Of a stretch of 64,000 nucleotides of DNA, positions 46,601 through 58,354 are shown in pieces. Numbering within the stretch: the stretch's first letter is position 1; the number at the start of each line of letters is the position of its first letter. The DNA is taken from NCBI GenBank assembly GCA_934401915.1, contig CAKRSV010000009.1:41345-105344 (forward strand), written 5' to 3'. This stretch comes from an uncultured Lachnospiraceae bacterium (GTDB taxonomy: Bacteria > Bacillota > Clostridia > Lachnospirales > Lachnospiraceae). The notes under the pieces were generated by a model. That model made no database searches. It was not told where the DNA came from and saw only the letters and a program-made list of their open reading frames with translations. A program made the position numbers and the translations under genes.

Positions 46601-47219
46601 ACTTTATCACATTTGAATTTTCGGTAGCAGACGCCGTCATAACATTGCTGTGCGTAGCAAGGGTGTTTCCCTCCGCATCCAGCTCTATCACATTGGCTTC
46701 GTAGGTTCCCGTTGCTCCATCCGGTCTTGTATACAATACTTCCAGATTGGTCAGTCTGTAAGCGCTCCACTCTGCTTTGATATCGCTGAAGTGCTCCGCA
46801 CCGTCCGTCGTTCCGGCGTCGTCTGCCGTGAGTTCCTCCTTATCGGCGTTCTCGTCATCGGATTCCTCTTCGTCAGACTCTTCCTCTGAGATTTCCTCTT
46901 CGTTTTCTTCTTCTGAATCTCCCTCTCCGTCAGACTCCTCTGAATCTTCTTCCGGACTTTCCTGTCCGTCAGATTTCTCTGAATCTTCTTCCGGACTTTC
47001 CTGTTTGTCGCCGGTTTCTTCAAGCTCCGGCTTCTCTCCGTTCTCTTCGGGCGCCGGCTCTTCCGCCTGCTCCTCTTCTTCCTGCTCCTGCGCGTTCTGC
47101 TCCGCATAGGTCTCCATCCCGGCCTCAGCGGCGTATGCAGTCAGTGCCGTGTTCGGGATCGCCATGCTCAGCGCCAGAATCCACGCGAGCGCAGATTTTA
47201 GTAATGCCTTCCGTTTCAC
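40683..47219 (-). CDS. giant secreted multidomain surface protein
   Basis: 2178 residues. Signal peptide (about 1-31), then a Glu/Asp/Ser-rich stretch (about 35-135) with two 13-residue repeats. A short leucine-rich-repeat region lies at about 395-510 (LTCHELTDISNVDWSKLG). Several unassigned beta modules follow. A Big_2-like domain is at about 1240-1310, two chitobiase/HEX C-terminal-like modules contain YYT-[VL]-D-G-x-N-P-T, and an InlB-type repeat (VTFDTEGGIPET to YTARWEE) lies between them. The last 600 residues are about seven copies of a 70-80 residue repeat ending G-K-G-x-Y-x-G. No LPXTG or other anchor is visible at the C-terminus. Probably an adhesin or matrix-binding protein; ligand unknown. 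Confidence 0.85.
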   Translation of the reverse strand: MKRKALLKSALAWILALSMAIPNTALTAYAAEAGMETYAEQNAQEQEEEEQAEEPAPEENGEKPELEETGDKQESPEEDSEKSDGQESPEEDSEESDGEGDSEEENEEEISEEESDEEESDDENADKEELTADDAGTTDGAEHFSDIKAEWSAYRLTNLEVLYTRPDGATGTYEANVIELDAEGNTLATHSNVMTASATENSNVIKFNNSYKVLLKKAAKNVRLEVKESQVGDETSVTFRSALIPRTEVTCNPVFTLAKEGEPGLNKASFRWSVTGYACPEGQSDDFGMTIYYQPEGGTKIWRTYSINISPDKTTDLVECSNLSANTKYSVYAEFFIQDDGNDVFSQTTDPITICTQEDTEYTFREIIPDEALRAVVAKRIGSGMTKDTEKIKKSQLEKVNYLTNSRTKTTEAAVQSLQGLEYFTNLGRLTLTCHELTDISNVDWSKLGKLSSLQLKGNNIDKPVDLSGAVKLETVNLNENKLTQEVIEQIREKLPAGAEATFENQRVNGVYLLTEPVYYQLEADEGRKTPLFVRIKGLLSSLSDYPVSFAVDGASVEAVKMESNLYRIDSELTPREEPYTLTVTVDGESLEAAFRVEEDRPVVKGAYLGQEWSNARFEVQMSGSGRTVSKAEMVDANGTCYGESDYCSGYSTSSDNRYTTVGEGSGLYLRGTYKIYRYSGSLEPYKNSTPAGSYDLKFTYEDDTTQTFANVFQVIADGKAYVNRIYDTGGYDSSADQLYFMVEGGNVDFSRLDYHVTYGGEERKVSYVSAKRNGDKYTVRLKKEGWTVESHSNVTLDITAKDGYDVKILTGKTTVYIQSGVYYVEWNPTSYALEVAVTQDTQVSSMCVELKNNLSDDYGDEGQEFLTGETDQVQQGFAAVPMRDAEGKTVFVPYQYYRVKIYVNGNTAPIYNQKKYLGSHSNSSGSNNGVSASWSASPYLIQGTDNIDYSYSSVLNYQEHKDDTFLMKLEDSEGTEIKTLNSKLSAWKSGDSEYVRVTVSSAEFCNQEPGKYTLRLYQNGSELASCQVTILQKERFYLGSQSASWDGDDTIQISVRCANVKKGDRLNVELYDPYGTKVEGLTTKVSAIYSSGNVYLSVTGLRRQESYRKYWIKVTHAVYGAPYKLTNNNEEYYSDEKGEQQIIRGSSVSYYTRNNRMVGVKCTGWKFPITIEAYLPYDTEVKSSFTAQKASDGSYGIDFTKAFIDKLEDKDRLYDVVVTDSTGRSAMSSKHVLGYMGTTSKLTGLTLSPATMKLAAGETGKLALGTKPADAPMPASVNWKSSNEKIATVDAQGVVTGVAFGTAKITVTGGGFTASCTVNVTESVKAPTADVAEGEVEKNTVVHLSSETEKATIYYTVDGSNPTTKSLKYNVNTGITVWKETTIRAIAVRSGYADSEVTSFHYTVPAVTVTFDTEGGIPETAPQTVDKGDYLDPVKINEPEKDGYRFLGWYLEEQELDVNAPVTESVTYTARWEEGVQLNAPEANYPDGKELADGAKITLTVDTPQSKNVKDAEIYYTLDGNNPTKESSRYEGAIILHKESAEDETVTVKAFAAGKGYKQSGVSSYTYTLLKDAEGTFGEIEAEDIPKVSVPDGIWFAGLEDTYTYTGSAVKPQIRVYHGTKKLTEKKDYTISYSNNVNVPDGQTTKKPMITIKGKGNYKDGLTIPFQIVPKDISDSDVTAEDLYVVAGNREQKKVPVLKWGKKTLSAKKEKDYSVTYGDGDFKTPGRYTIELTGKGNYTGERKVTETILEKNTEYLMSKVSVTVKDKKVSYTGSPLMPEIVVKNGRNEVSASDYEVTYLNNVEVGKATIRVRGLHDYKGVKEVTFQITGIPMSKVKAEGIKNAMYQAGTQEYTQSGYKLSYSYKDAQKKNQTTVLTEGTDYTVSYRNNTKAGKAEIWFTGKGAYTGVLKKSYQISPCAKFEPEVLYDTEVSYCKGGARPEVTVKMGEVTLTGGVDYKVTYKNNTKVYDASNNKSKKAQIVITGTGNYKGTVTKEFGITRKDISELNMSAQDLVYKNSKGNYKTKVVITDTDGKALKAGTDYRNPVYYLGEEKVEEKATLPAGTEVTVRAEGKGAYTGTIQTTFRIAAKSFGGVTGRIAEQTYTGGEVTLTKDKITLTIGKGKNAETLTEDDFEIVGYKNNIRKGTATVILKGKGSYAGTKNVTFKIGAKEFPRLIVR
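46926..47003. repeat. two tandem 39-bp repeats
   Basis: The 39-bp unit at 46926-46964 is repeated almost exactly at 46965-47003 and encodes the 13-residue acidic unit beginning Q-E-S-P-E-E-D-S. The number of units may vary between strains. Confidence 0.7.
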
Positions 47220-47275
47220 TTCTTTTCTCCTTCCCTTTACGCAAACGTCGTCGCAAAAAATGTACTGTATGTTCT

Positions 47276-47304
47276 ATTATAATATAGCGCCCTGCTATTT
47301 ACAA
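47276..47304 (-). promoter_or_regulatory. promoter of the giant secreted-protein gene
   Basis: TTGTAA (47299-47304) and TATAAT (47276-47281) with a 17-base spacer on the minus strand, about 50 bases before the start codon. Confidence 0.75.
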
Positions 47305-47441
47305 TGAAATTAAATCAGGCATTTTACGTCTGTTTTTGCTCTCCTGCATACGCCAGCGGGCGTGCATTTTACTCTTTTTATTAGTAAAAAAACGGGATAC
47401 GCCCTGCGCCCCCCGCCTTGTCTCTCACTCTCTGTATTCTT

Positions 47442-50823
<3,382 letters not shown>

Positions 50824-50827
<4 letters not shown>

Positions 50828-53163
50828 CCTGCCAGACTTCCAACTAGATACGTTATAAACGCTGCGATCCAGGCAATCAGGCACTGCCAGAATACCATTG
50901 CCGCCGCCCATCTGCCGCCAAGCTCCCGCTTAACAGACGCAATGGCCGCCACGCACGGCGTATACAAAAGGCTGAACACTAGAAGCGACGCAGCCGAAAG
51001 CGATGACAACACCATATCTATGCTGCCGTCAAACAAAACCTCCATCGTGGATACTACGCTCTCTTTCGCCATAAATCCACTGATAAGGGCTGTACAGATG
51101 CGCCAGTCGCCAAGTCCGATCGGCGCAAATACCGGAACAAGCACGCCGGAAACCATAGCCAGCATACTGTCCGCCGAATCCTCCACCATGTTTAAGTGCG
51201 GATCAAAGCTCTGCAAAAACCACACCACGATCGTTGCGATCAGGATCACCGAAAAGGCTCTCTGTAAAAAGTCCTTTGCCTTTTCCCAAAGAAGCTGCGC
51301 CACGTTTTTTATCCCCGGCAGCCGGTAATTCGGCAGTTCCATCACAAAAGGCACCGGTTCGCCCTTAAACAAGGTTCCCCGATACAAAAGCGCTATGATA
51401 ATGCCGACCAGAATCCCCAGGACATAAAGTCCTGCCATGATCAGTCCTCCCCTTTTCGGGAAAAAGACACTCACAAAAAAGGAATAGATCGGCAGCTTTG
51501 CCGTACAGCTCATAAACGGTGTCAGAAGGATCGTCATCTTCCGGTCTCTCTCACTGGTGAGCGTCCGCGTTGCCATAACCGCCGGAACGGTACAGCCAAA
51601 TCCGATCAGCATCGGCACAATGCTCCGCCCGGAAAGTCCGATCTTACGCAGCAGCTTATCCATCACGAACGCCACTCTCGCAATATATCCGCTGTCCTCC
51701 ATCAGCGACAGGAAAAAGAACAGCGTGACGATGATCGGCAGGAAGCTCAGCACGCTTCCAACGCCTGTAAAAATACCATCGATCACAAGACTATGTACCA
51801 CCGCATTGACGTTCGCCGCCGTGAGCGCCGCGTCGGTAAACTCCGCAAGCCTGTCGATTCCCCTCTCCAACAGACTCTGAAGTCCTGCCCCGATCACATT
51901 GAAGGTCAGATAAAACACCAGTATCATAATACCGATAAAACAGGGAATTGCCGTATATTTTCCGGTCAGGATCCTGTCTATCTTTTCGCTGCGCAGCCTC
52001 TCACGGCTCTGCTTTGGTTTGGTCACCGTCTGCTCACAGAGTCTCTCGATGAAATCAAACCGCATATCCGCGATCGCCGCGCTTCGGTCCAGTTCCCGCT
52101 CTGTCTCCATCTGTTTTACAATATGCTCCACCATCTCCATCTCATTCTCATCAAGCCTGAGCTGATCGACGATCAAAGCGTCGCCCTCGATCGCCTTGGT
52201 GGCTGCAAACCGTACCGGAATCCCTGCCTCCTGCGCATGATCCTCGATCAGATGGCTCACCGCATGGATGCACCGGTGCACGGCTCCATTGTGATCATTT
52301 TTATCGCAGAAATCCTGCTTTAACGGGCGTTCCTGATATTTTGCAATGTGCACGGCGTGCCGGATCAGTTCGTCTACGCCTTCATTTTTGGCTGCCGAGA
52401 TCGGAATGACCGGCACACCCAGCAGCGCCTCCATAGCGTTGACATCGATCGCGCCCTGATTTCCTACCACTTCGTCCATCATGTTAAGCGCAACGACCAT
52501 TGGAATGTCCATCTCCAGAAGCTGCATCGTCAGGTACAGGTTTCTCTCGATATTCGTGGCGTCCACAATGTTTATGATCGCACGCGGCTTCTCGTTCAGG
52601 ACAAAATTCCGCGAGACAATCTCTTCATTACTGTAAGGCGACATCGAATAGATTCCCGGGAGATCTGTCACCTTCGTATTGGGGTTTCCTTTGATGACTC
52701 CGTCTTTGCGGTCTACCGTCACCCCCGGAAAATTTCCCACATGCTGATTGGATCCGGTAAGCTGATTAAAAAGCGTGGTTTTTCCACAGTTCTGGTTGCC
52801 CACCAGCGCATAGGTCAGCACCGTTCCCTCCGGCAGCGGATCTTCATCTTCCTTCGAATGATACTTTCCCTCTTCGCCAAGCCCCGGATGCGCACTGTCC
52901 TTGATCCGGTCAATTCCCTCATGGCTTCTTGTCCTCTGATGGATCGGCTCGATCTCGATCTGATCGGCCTCTGCCAGCCGGAGCGTCAGCTCATAGCCGT
53001 GAATCTGCAATTCCATGGGATCTCCCATCGGCGCCAGTTTGATCACTGTCACCTCTGCTCCCGGAATCATCCCCATATCAAGAAAATGCTGGCGAAGCGC
53101 GCCCTCACCGCCTACCGAACGGATGGCGGCGCTCTCTCCTATTTCCAATTCCTTTAGTGTCAT
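50824..53163 (-). CDS. feoB: ferrous iron transporter, FeoA-FeoB fusion
   Basis: 779 residues. Residues 1-75 are a FeoA (SH3-like) domain, unusual only in being fused; such fusions occur in Clostridia. The GTPase domain follows with G1 GNQNCGKTT (122-130), G3 DLPGIYS, G4 NMMDE, then the cytoplasmic helical domain and the membrane part with two Gate motifs (ILTPFMSCTAKLPIYSFF near 545 and SLLYTPCVAAI near 740). It imports Fe(II). Promoter at 53259-53288; the 200-base upstream gap also holds a strong terminator. Confidence 0.93.
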
Positions 53164-53258
53164 ACTGATCTAATCCTCTTTTCCGAGCACGTTCTTTGCG
53201 CATATCGGATTAGTATCAAGTTCATACTATATCCCTATGCTCTTCCGTATATTTTTAC

Positions 53259-53288
53259 ATTGTAACATAAAATCCGCAGCACAGACAA
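53259..53288 (-). promoter_or_regulatory. feoAB promoter
   Basis: TTGTCT (53283-53288) and TACAAT (53259-53264) on the minus strand, 18-base spacer. No Fur box was recognised with confidence. Confidence 0.5.
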
Positions 53289-53295
53289 AAAACAA

Positions 53296-53356
53296 CGCTA
53301 TATCGATCTGTTTTTTTTCAGGCTTATCGGAAGCCAGAACGCAGATCAATATAGCG
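53296..53356 (-). terminator. large cruciform-like terminator
   Basis: A 15-bp stem (CGCTATATCGATCTG with CAGATCAATATAGCG, one G-T pair on the transcribed strand) encloses a small second hairpin (GGCTT/AAGCC). On the minus strand it is followed by TTGTTTTTT. It ends the DUF3781 gene unit just before the feoAB promoter. Confidence 0.75.
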
Positions 53357-53376
53357 AAGTTAAATTGCTTTGCTTT

Positions 53377-53631
53377 TTATTTCCTAATTCGTTTTTTCCG
53401 GTGCGCCGTGATGATTGTATAGCTGTACGCGTTGACCGTTATCACTGCATCCCCACAGTGCGCATACCAGTTTTTCCCCTGCCGCCCGATCACGGTATCC
53501 TCTCTCCGGATCAGCTCCCGGCAGTATTCCACGACGTCCGGCACATCAATTCCCAGATTGCGCCGGATCCGTTCTACACCCATCGGCGTTGTGTGCAGCC
53601 TGTCGATCTTTTCCAACAGTTCCTCTTTCAT
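53377..53631 (-). CDS. DUF3781-like small protein
   Basis: 84 residues, soluble. The pattern LHTTPMGVERIRRNLGID, then GRQGKNWYAHCGDAVITVNA and a final Y-T-I-I-T-A-H matches the DUF3781 family, whose role is unknown. It is a short single gene followed by a strong terminator. The start ATG at 53631 lacks a strong ribosome site but has GAAAGG upstream. Confidence 0.72.
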   Translation of the reverse strand: MKEELLEKIDRLHTTPMGVERIRRNLGIDVPDVVEYCRELIRREDTVIGRQGKNWYAHCGDAVITVNAYSYTIITAHRKKRIRK

Positions 53632-53714
53632 TGTATATCTTTCCTTTGCTACCGCTTTTTCCTATGTAAGCCGCCGGATAACCGCGCTCTTACACGTCTG
53701 TTACATCCTGTGTC

Positions 53715-53936
53715 TTACCCCGGTATCACGACCCGCAGTCCTGTCTTAAAAAGGCTCACGCCCAGCGGGATCAAAATGATCGTACAACAGCAGACAAGTC
53801 CCAGACATCCGATCGTAAGTCCCAGCGGCAACAGGATAAACAGCCACAGACACGCCTTCAGGATGGCTCCGGTCAGTTTAAAGGCAACTCCGAACAATAG
53901 CATGAGAATCGCTAAGCATAATAAAAAAAGAATCAT
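53715..53936 (-). CDS. small hydrophobic membrane protein
   Basis: 73 residues, almost entirely hydrophobic with two to three membrane segments and a Cys-Cys-Cys cluster near residue 50. It begins four bases after the PspC-domain gene and is probably cotranscribed with it, as small membrane proteins often are with PspC-like genes. Function unknown. Confidence 0.65.
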   Translation of the reverse strand: MILFLLCLAILMLLFGVAFKLTGAILKACLWLFILLPLGLTIGCLGLVCCCTIILIPLGVSLFKTGLRVVIPG

Positions 53937-53940
53937 ATTT

Positions 53941-54117
53941 TTATTCCTCCGGCATTACGAGCGCTGCAATAATATATGCCAGGACTCCGGTGCCGGCACA
54001 CAATACAAGCAGTACCCAGATCAGTCTCACAACGGTGGGATCTATGTCAAAGTATTCTGCAATCCCTCCGCAAACTCCACACAACTTTTTATCTCTGCTC
54101 TTTGTCAATCGTTTCAT
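53941..54117 (-). CDS. PspC-domain membrane protein
   Basis: 58 residues, a stand-alone PspC domain: basic start MKRLTKSRDKKLCGVCGGIA, then EYFDIDPTVVRLIWV and one hydrophobic helix ending in A-L-V-M-P-E-E. PspC domains act in membrane-stress responses. The ATG at 54117 has GGAG upstream, whereas the longer frame reading through earlier codons has none. Confidence 0.85.
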   Translation of the reverse strand: MKRLTKSRDKKLCGVCGGIAEYFDIDPTVVRLIWVLLVLCAGTGVLAYIIAALVMPEE

Positions 54118-54309
54118 GATATTCTCCATTTCTGCGCACGCATTTGCGCTTACCGCTTTTGTACACTGTAACGACCCTTTCCGGCTTCTTCTCTCTGCTG
54201 CCTGTCCGGGTCTTATTTTTTGTATGTACATAAATATATCACGAACACTCCCAAAATAAAACTCTTATCCCGGCGAAATATCTATGGCTATTTTCCATAC
54301 CGCTGCAAA

Positions 54310-54966
54310 TTACCGTATATTTCCGACATCAGCCGCCACTTTTCTGATCGGATGGCGGATGACTGTCTTTAATTTTTCCGGAGCTGTCTTTCGCGCATCG
54401 GACAGATAGATCTCATGGTGGAGCCGTCCTTTTCCAAAATCATTCTCATACCCCTGCTCCTGTATATAGGCATCCATCAGAGCGACGCTGGCAGGTTCCG
54501 AATCAAAATACCCCACATGAAGCATCTGGACGCAAAGCCCCTCCTCCACCGTGAGAAACTCTGCCGCCGAGCAGTCCAGCTTTTTCTTCTCGCCTGCCGT
54601 CTGCACCGCCCAGGCAAAATCCGCTTCGATGATAAAATCCGGCAGCCGGATCACGGAGATCCACTGAAATGTACTCTTGTTGCCGTAATCGATCCCCACA
54701 ACGCCATCCTGCCACCAGAAGCCCTCTAACGGCGGCACGACATACTCAAAAAAGCCTTCGATCCTGTGGTCCGTCTTGTAACTCATTTTCAGCGTGTAGG
54801 CAACGGCATATAAAATACTCATCGCCCGCTGATAATCGCCATCCGGCGTATTCGGATCCCCCTTACCGCGCACGGCAAGATAATTCATCGAAGGGACCGT
54901 CACGATCTCTGGCCTGTTTTTGGGCATATAGAACTCTTTGTATTCCTTCTTATAATCGAATGCCAT
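54310..54966 (-). CDS. GyrI-like small-molecule-binding domain protein
   Basis: 218 residues. The start DYKKEYKEFYMPKNRPEIVTVPSM (partial match), the VRGKGDPN motif and the C-terminal HHEIYLSDARKTAPEKLKTV are typical of GyrI-like/SHOCT-free small-molecule-binding proteins encoded beside transcriptional regulators. Its start lies two bases after the stop of the DUF3795 gene, third gene of a WYL-regulator operon. It probably binds a cationic or aromatic compound (inference from the family). Confidence 0.78.
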   Translation of the reverse strand: MAFDYKKEYKEFYMPKNRPEIVTVPSMNYLAVRGKGDPNTPDGDYQRAMSILYAVAYTLKMSYKTDHRIEGFFEYVVPPLEGFWWQDGVVGIDYGNKSTFQWISVIRLPDFIIEADFAWAVQTAGEKKKLDCSAAEFLTVEEGLCVQMLHVGYFDSEPASVALMDAYIQEQGYENDFGKGRLHHEIYLSDARKTAPEKLKTVIRHPIRKVAADVGNIR

Positions 54967-54968
54967 CT

Positions 54969-55613
54969 TTATTCTGCTCCTTCCTGCTTTGCCTCTTCCA
55001 GGATCTCCCGCTGCCGCTTCCTGCTGAAGCCTGCAATCACAAGCTGGTAGGATTTGTCCAGCAGATCCTTTAGCAGTTCATCCGGCACCTCGCCATTCGG
55101 GTTGATGGAATTCCAGTGGATCTTGTTCATATAATAGCCCGGAATGATGTCCTCGTACTGCTGCCGCAGGAAATCGCCCTCCATCGGCTCCAGCTTCAGG
55201 GTTATGTAATAGGGCTTATCGTCCTCCCCCAGACAGAGCGCGGCAAACATTTTGCCACCGACCATGTACCGGATCCAGCCCCATTCCTGCTGGATGTCCT
55301 TTGTCACCCCTGCCTTGTCCTGCAGGTATTCATCCATCCACGAATACCTCATAAAAGCGGACGCCGCCCATATTCTGCACTGGTCAAGTCTCGCTCCGCC
55401 GTCGCCCTGCTCCTTGTCATAGGCAAACGCGTGCAGCTGCGCACACGGAAATTGATCACAGGTTCCACAATGCTCCTGCCCCTTTCCCTCACAGCACTTC
55501 TTCACCGGGCAGCTTCCCCAGAAGGGATCCGCTATCCGGGTGCATCCACTACATTTCTTTTCCTTCTGCCAGCTGCATTTGCTGCATACAATACCGCATC
55601 TTGATTCGATCAT
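54969..55613 (-). CDS. DUF3795 cysteine-rich domain fused to a MmcQ/YjbR-like domain
   Basis: 214 residues. The N-terminal 65 residues contain ten or more cysteines in CxxC-type patterns (CGIVCSKC, C-S-G-C, CPVKKCC, CGTCDQFPC), likely binding metal. The rest resembles a YjbR-type fold (GWIRYMVGGKMFAALCLGED, YYITLKLEP, HWNSINPNGEVPDELLKDLL). The ATG at 55613 follows AAGGAG. Middle gene of the WYL-DUF3795-GyrI operon. Role unknown. Confidence 0.75.
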   Translation of the reverse strand: MIESRCGIVCSKCSWQKEKKCSGCTRIADPFWGSCPVKKCCEGKGQEHCGTCDQFPCAQLHAFAYDKEQGDGGARLDQCRIWAASAFMRYSWMDEYLQDKAGVTKDIQQEWGWIRYMVGGKMFAALCLGEDDKPYYITLKLEPMEGDFLRQQYEDIIPGYYMNKIHWNSINPNGEVPDELLKDLLDKSYQLVIAGFSRKRQREILEEAKQEGAE

Positions 55614-55631
55614 CTGTTTCTCCTTCCACAC

Positions 55632-56546
55632 TTATCCTCTGTCCTGATACTTTTTTTCCATCAGTAAAATGTTCTGTCTCATTTCCTCTCTGATCTCCTT
55701 CGGCTCCAAGAGCTCCGCCCTGTCCCGGAAGGATAACAGCCATGTGATCAGATGCTCCTTGTCCGTATAATCTGCCTGGAACAATAGCTTCCCATCCGGC
55801 TGTACCTGAAAGCACTTCGGTCCAAACTCCTCGACCAGCCGCCATTTACACTCCGGCTCAAACACTGCCTTGACTTTGATTCTGCCCGGAAAGATCCTCT
55901 CGTTCGTCAGATCCGGCATCGGCACCTGTCTCCCGCTAAATTCCTGCTCCGTCATCTCCAGTCCGTCCATCCGGTTCAATTTAAACAGTCGGAAATCTTC
56001 TCTTTTCCGGCACCAGCCCCACACATACCAGCTCGACCACCGGAACAGCAGATAGTACGGCTCCATGCAGCGGACCGACTCTCCATTCGGCGAATAGTAG
56101 TGGAATTTCAGTTCACGGCATTGCCGGATAGCGGTGCGGATCAGTTCGATCTTCGGCGCAAGCGAATCCTTGTACCAGGAGGACAGATCGATCAGTACCG
56201 ACTGGTTTCCCACCATGAAGTCGGAAGAACCGAGCGAAAGTTTTTCCATCAGCTGTCCGTAGCGGTTCGTCCCGTTAACGCTGTCCAGACTGCGCAGTCC
56301 CGCCAGAATATCCTGCATTTCCGCCTGTGTAAAAAGCGTCTTATCCACCTTGTAATCTTCCACGATCGAAATGCCGCCGTAGATACCCTGCTGTGTCACG
56401 ATGGGAATCCCCGCCTTGCACAGATCCTCAATATCCCGGTTTATGGTCCGTCTGGAAACCTCGAATTTCTCCGCCAGATACGGGGCGGTGACCATCTGCT
56501 TTTGCAGCAGTATTGCTAAGATGCCTATCTGCCTGTCTATTTTCAT
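55632..56546 (-). CDS. WYL-domain transcriptional regulator (YafY type)
   Basis: 304 residues. N-terminal DeoR-like winged helix (RQIGILAILLQKQMVTAPYL then FEVSRRTINRDIEDL), followed by a WYL domain (YYLLFRWSSWYVWGWCRKRE) and the WCX C-terminal region. WYL regulators respond to nucleotides or other small ligands. It heads a three-gene operon and probably regulates it. RBS AAAGGAG. Confidence 0.88.
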   Translation of the reverse strand: MKIDRQIGILAILLQKQMVTAPYLAEKFEVSRRTINRDIEDLCKAGIPIVTQQGIYGGISIVEDYKVDKTLFTQAEMQDILAGLRSLDSVNGTNRYGQLMEKLSLGSSDFMVGNQSVLIDLSSWYKDSLAPKIELIRTAIRQCRELKFHYYSPNGESVRCMEPYYLLFRWSSWYVWGWCRKREDFRLFKLNRMDGLEMTEQEFSGRQVPMPDLTNERIFPGRIKVKAVFEPECKWRLVEEFGPKCFQVQPDGKLLFQADYTDKEHLITWLLSFRDRAELLEPKEIREEMRQNILLMEKKYQDRG

Positions 56547-56584
56547 AGGTTCTCCTTTGATGTTTTTCTAGCTTACAATAAAAA

Positions 56585-57484
56585 TCACGTCAACTGTGTG
56601 TCATGTTTTGTCTGTCTTTTTGAACAGTATGACAAAAACTCCTTCTGACAAGGGGAAAACTGCTTGCTCTTATGCCAGATGATATGCGAATATATTCCGT
56701 AATCACAGGCAAAGTCCAGAACCCTCAGACTCCCGTTTCCGATCTCGTCCAGCGCGGCGATCTCCGGCAGCACACACACGCCAAGCCCCTGCCCCGTGAG
56801 TTTCTTGATCGCCTGAATACTCTCCGTCTCCACCATAATATGCGGCGTAATATTTTCCCTGATAAGCTCCTTTTCAAAATTTTGTCTGTAGTAGGCTGCC
56901 TGCTCCGCCAGGATCAGCGGTACCCCGGCAAAATCTTTTACAGACAGATTCTTCCTATTGCACAAAGGATGATCCGGACCTGCCAGCACACAGATTTTTT
57001 CGGGTCTTTCCGCCATATAACAGATATCCTCTTCCTTCCGGAGGTATCCTATCGTGAACGCAAGGTCAATCTCATTTTTCCTAAGAAGCGCATAGAACTC
57101 CGAACATTTCAAAATATTGAGCGTAATATCCACCTTCGGGTACTTCTCCTTATAGCCACTGATGATCTGCGGAAGCCTCGTAACACACAGGGAATCGCAG
57201 ACTCCTATCCGGATATGCCCTTCGTCAATCCGGCTGTCTCCAATATGCGCCATGAAATCCTCCAGCTCCAGCATCCTCGCCGCCAGCAAAAGCAGTTTCT
57301 CCCCCTCTTCTGTCAGCGAAATCCGTCGTCCCATCCGGTTAAAAAGCGGCGTCCGCAATTCTTCCTCCAGCGTTTTTATCTGGATCGTTACATTCGCCTG
57401 TGTATATCCCAGTTTTTCAGCCGCACGCGTAAAATTTAATTCCTGCGCCAGAATATAAAACGTCCTGATCTGTTTCAGTTCCAC
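56585..57484 (-). CDS. LysR family transcriptional regulator
   Basis: 299 residues. N-terminal winged helix (LKQIRTFYILAQELNFTRAA, then LGYTQANVTIQIKTLEEEL) and a periplasmic-binding-like effector domain from about residue 90. The start is a GTG at 57484, 11 bases after AAGGAG; a nearby ATG is out of frame. Divergent from the DUF1579-like gene at 57679. An inverted repeat TTGATTTC/GAAATCAA (57522-57529 and 57556-57563) in the gap is a candidate binding site. Confidence 0.88.
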   Translation of the reverse strand: MELKQIRTFYILAQELNFTRAAEKLGYTQANVTIQIKTLEEELRTPLFNRMGRRISLTEEGEKLLLLAARMLELEDFMAHIGDSRIDEGHIRIGVCDSLCVTRLPQIISGYKEKYPKVDITLNILKCSEFYALLRKNEIDLAFTIGYLRKEEDICYMAERPEKICVLAGPDHPLCNRKNLSVKDFAGVPLILAEQAAYYRQNFEKELIRENITPHIMVETESIQAIKKLTGQGLGVCVLPEIAALDEIGNGSLRVLDFACDYGIYSHIIWHKSKQFSPCQKEFLSYCSKRQTKHDTQLT

Positions 57485-57678
57485 TTTTCATAAATCTCCT
57501 TTATAGTTTCCATAAAAACCATTGATTTCTTTTATCCTATCACGCATGTTAATATGAAATCAACCGAAAGAACGCGTCATCTGTAAAGAACCCTGTCCAA
57601 TAAAACAGCGTCTGGCAGACGAGCACACTTACACAAATCCGGCAGATATTTTTCACAAGAAGAAGGGAGAAAACAACT

Positions 57679-58191
57679 ATGAACGAATTTTGCAAAGCTC
57701 TGGTATCCGAAAAGAGAAACGAGGCCTTACCAGAGGAAATGGACTGGTTTGGCAGCCTGATTGGAACATGGGATATCCAGTGGACCGTCAATGTAGGCAC
57801 AGAACATGAACAGACCCAGAAAGGAGAATGGATCTTTTCGCGCGTACTAAACGGCTTTGGAATTCAGGACTTATTCATCGTACCCTCCAGGACGGAGCGC
57901 AGGCGGTTAAATATGCCAAATGCGGAATACGGCACCACGATCCGTATGTATAATCCGGCTTCCGCCAAATGGGAAATCTATTATACCTGCATCGGCAAAT
58001 ATACCAGACTGTGCGCCGAGAAGATCGACGACCGGATCGTTATCACCGAGAGCACGGAAAAGAAAATGCGCTGGGTATTTTCCGATATAACGGACAGTTC
58101 TTTTCACTGGCAAAACTGGATGCTCGAGGAAAACGACGAATGGGCAGTCCGCTGTGACTGTCTGGCAACCAGAAGCCGCGCCGTTTCTTAA
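57679..58191 (+). CDS. conserved hypothetical protein (DUF1579-like)
   Basis: 170 residues, soluble, with an N-terminal WFGSLIGTWDIQWTV segment and beta-strand-rich remainder resembling lipocalin-like DUF1579/heme-binding-like families. No catalytic motif is evident. Good AGGGAG site nine bases before the ATG. Divergent from the LysR gene, which may control it. Confidence 0.7.
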   Translation: MNEFCKALVSEKRNEALPEEMDWFGSLIGTWDIQWTVNVGTEHEQTQKGEWIFSRVLNGFGIQDLFIVPSRTERRRLNMPNAEYGTTIRMYNPASAKWEIYYTCIGKYTRLCAEKIDDRIVITESTEKKMRWVFSDITDSSFHWQNWMLEENDEWAVRCDCLATRSRAVS

Positions 58192-58354
58192 TGTGGCAAA
58201 AAGTGTCAGAAAACAGGGCACCTGCGCCATATTTTGCTGTTCTCATGTCGTTTCGTGCTGTTTTTCTGCTTCTCGTGCGGTATGTATTTACTCTCGCCGG
58301 GTATAAAATATAGTAGATAGAAAGGCGACCATACCGCCGGAAGGAGAATCCCAA

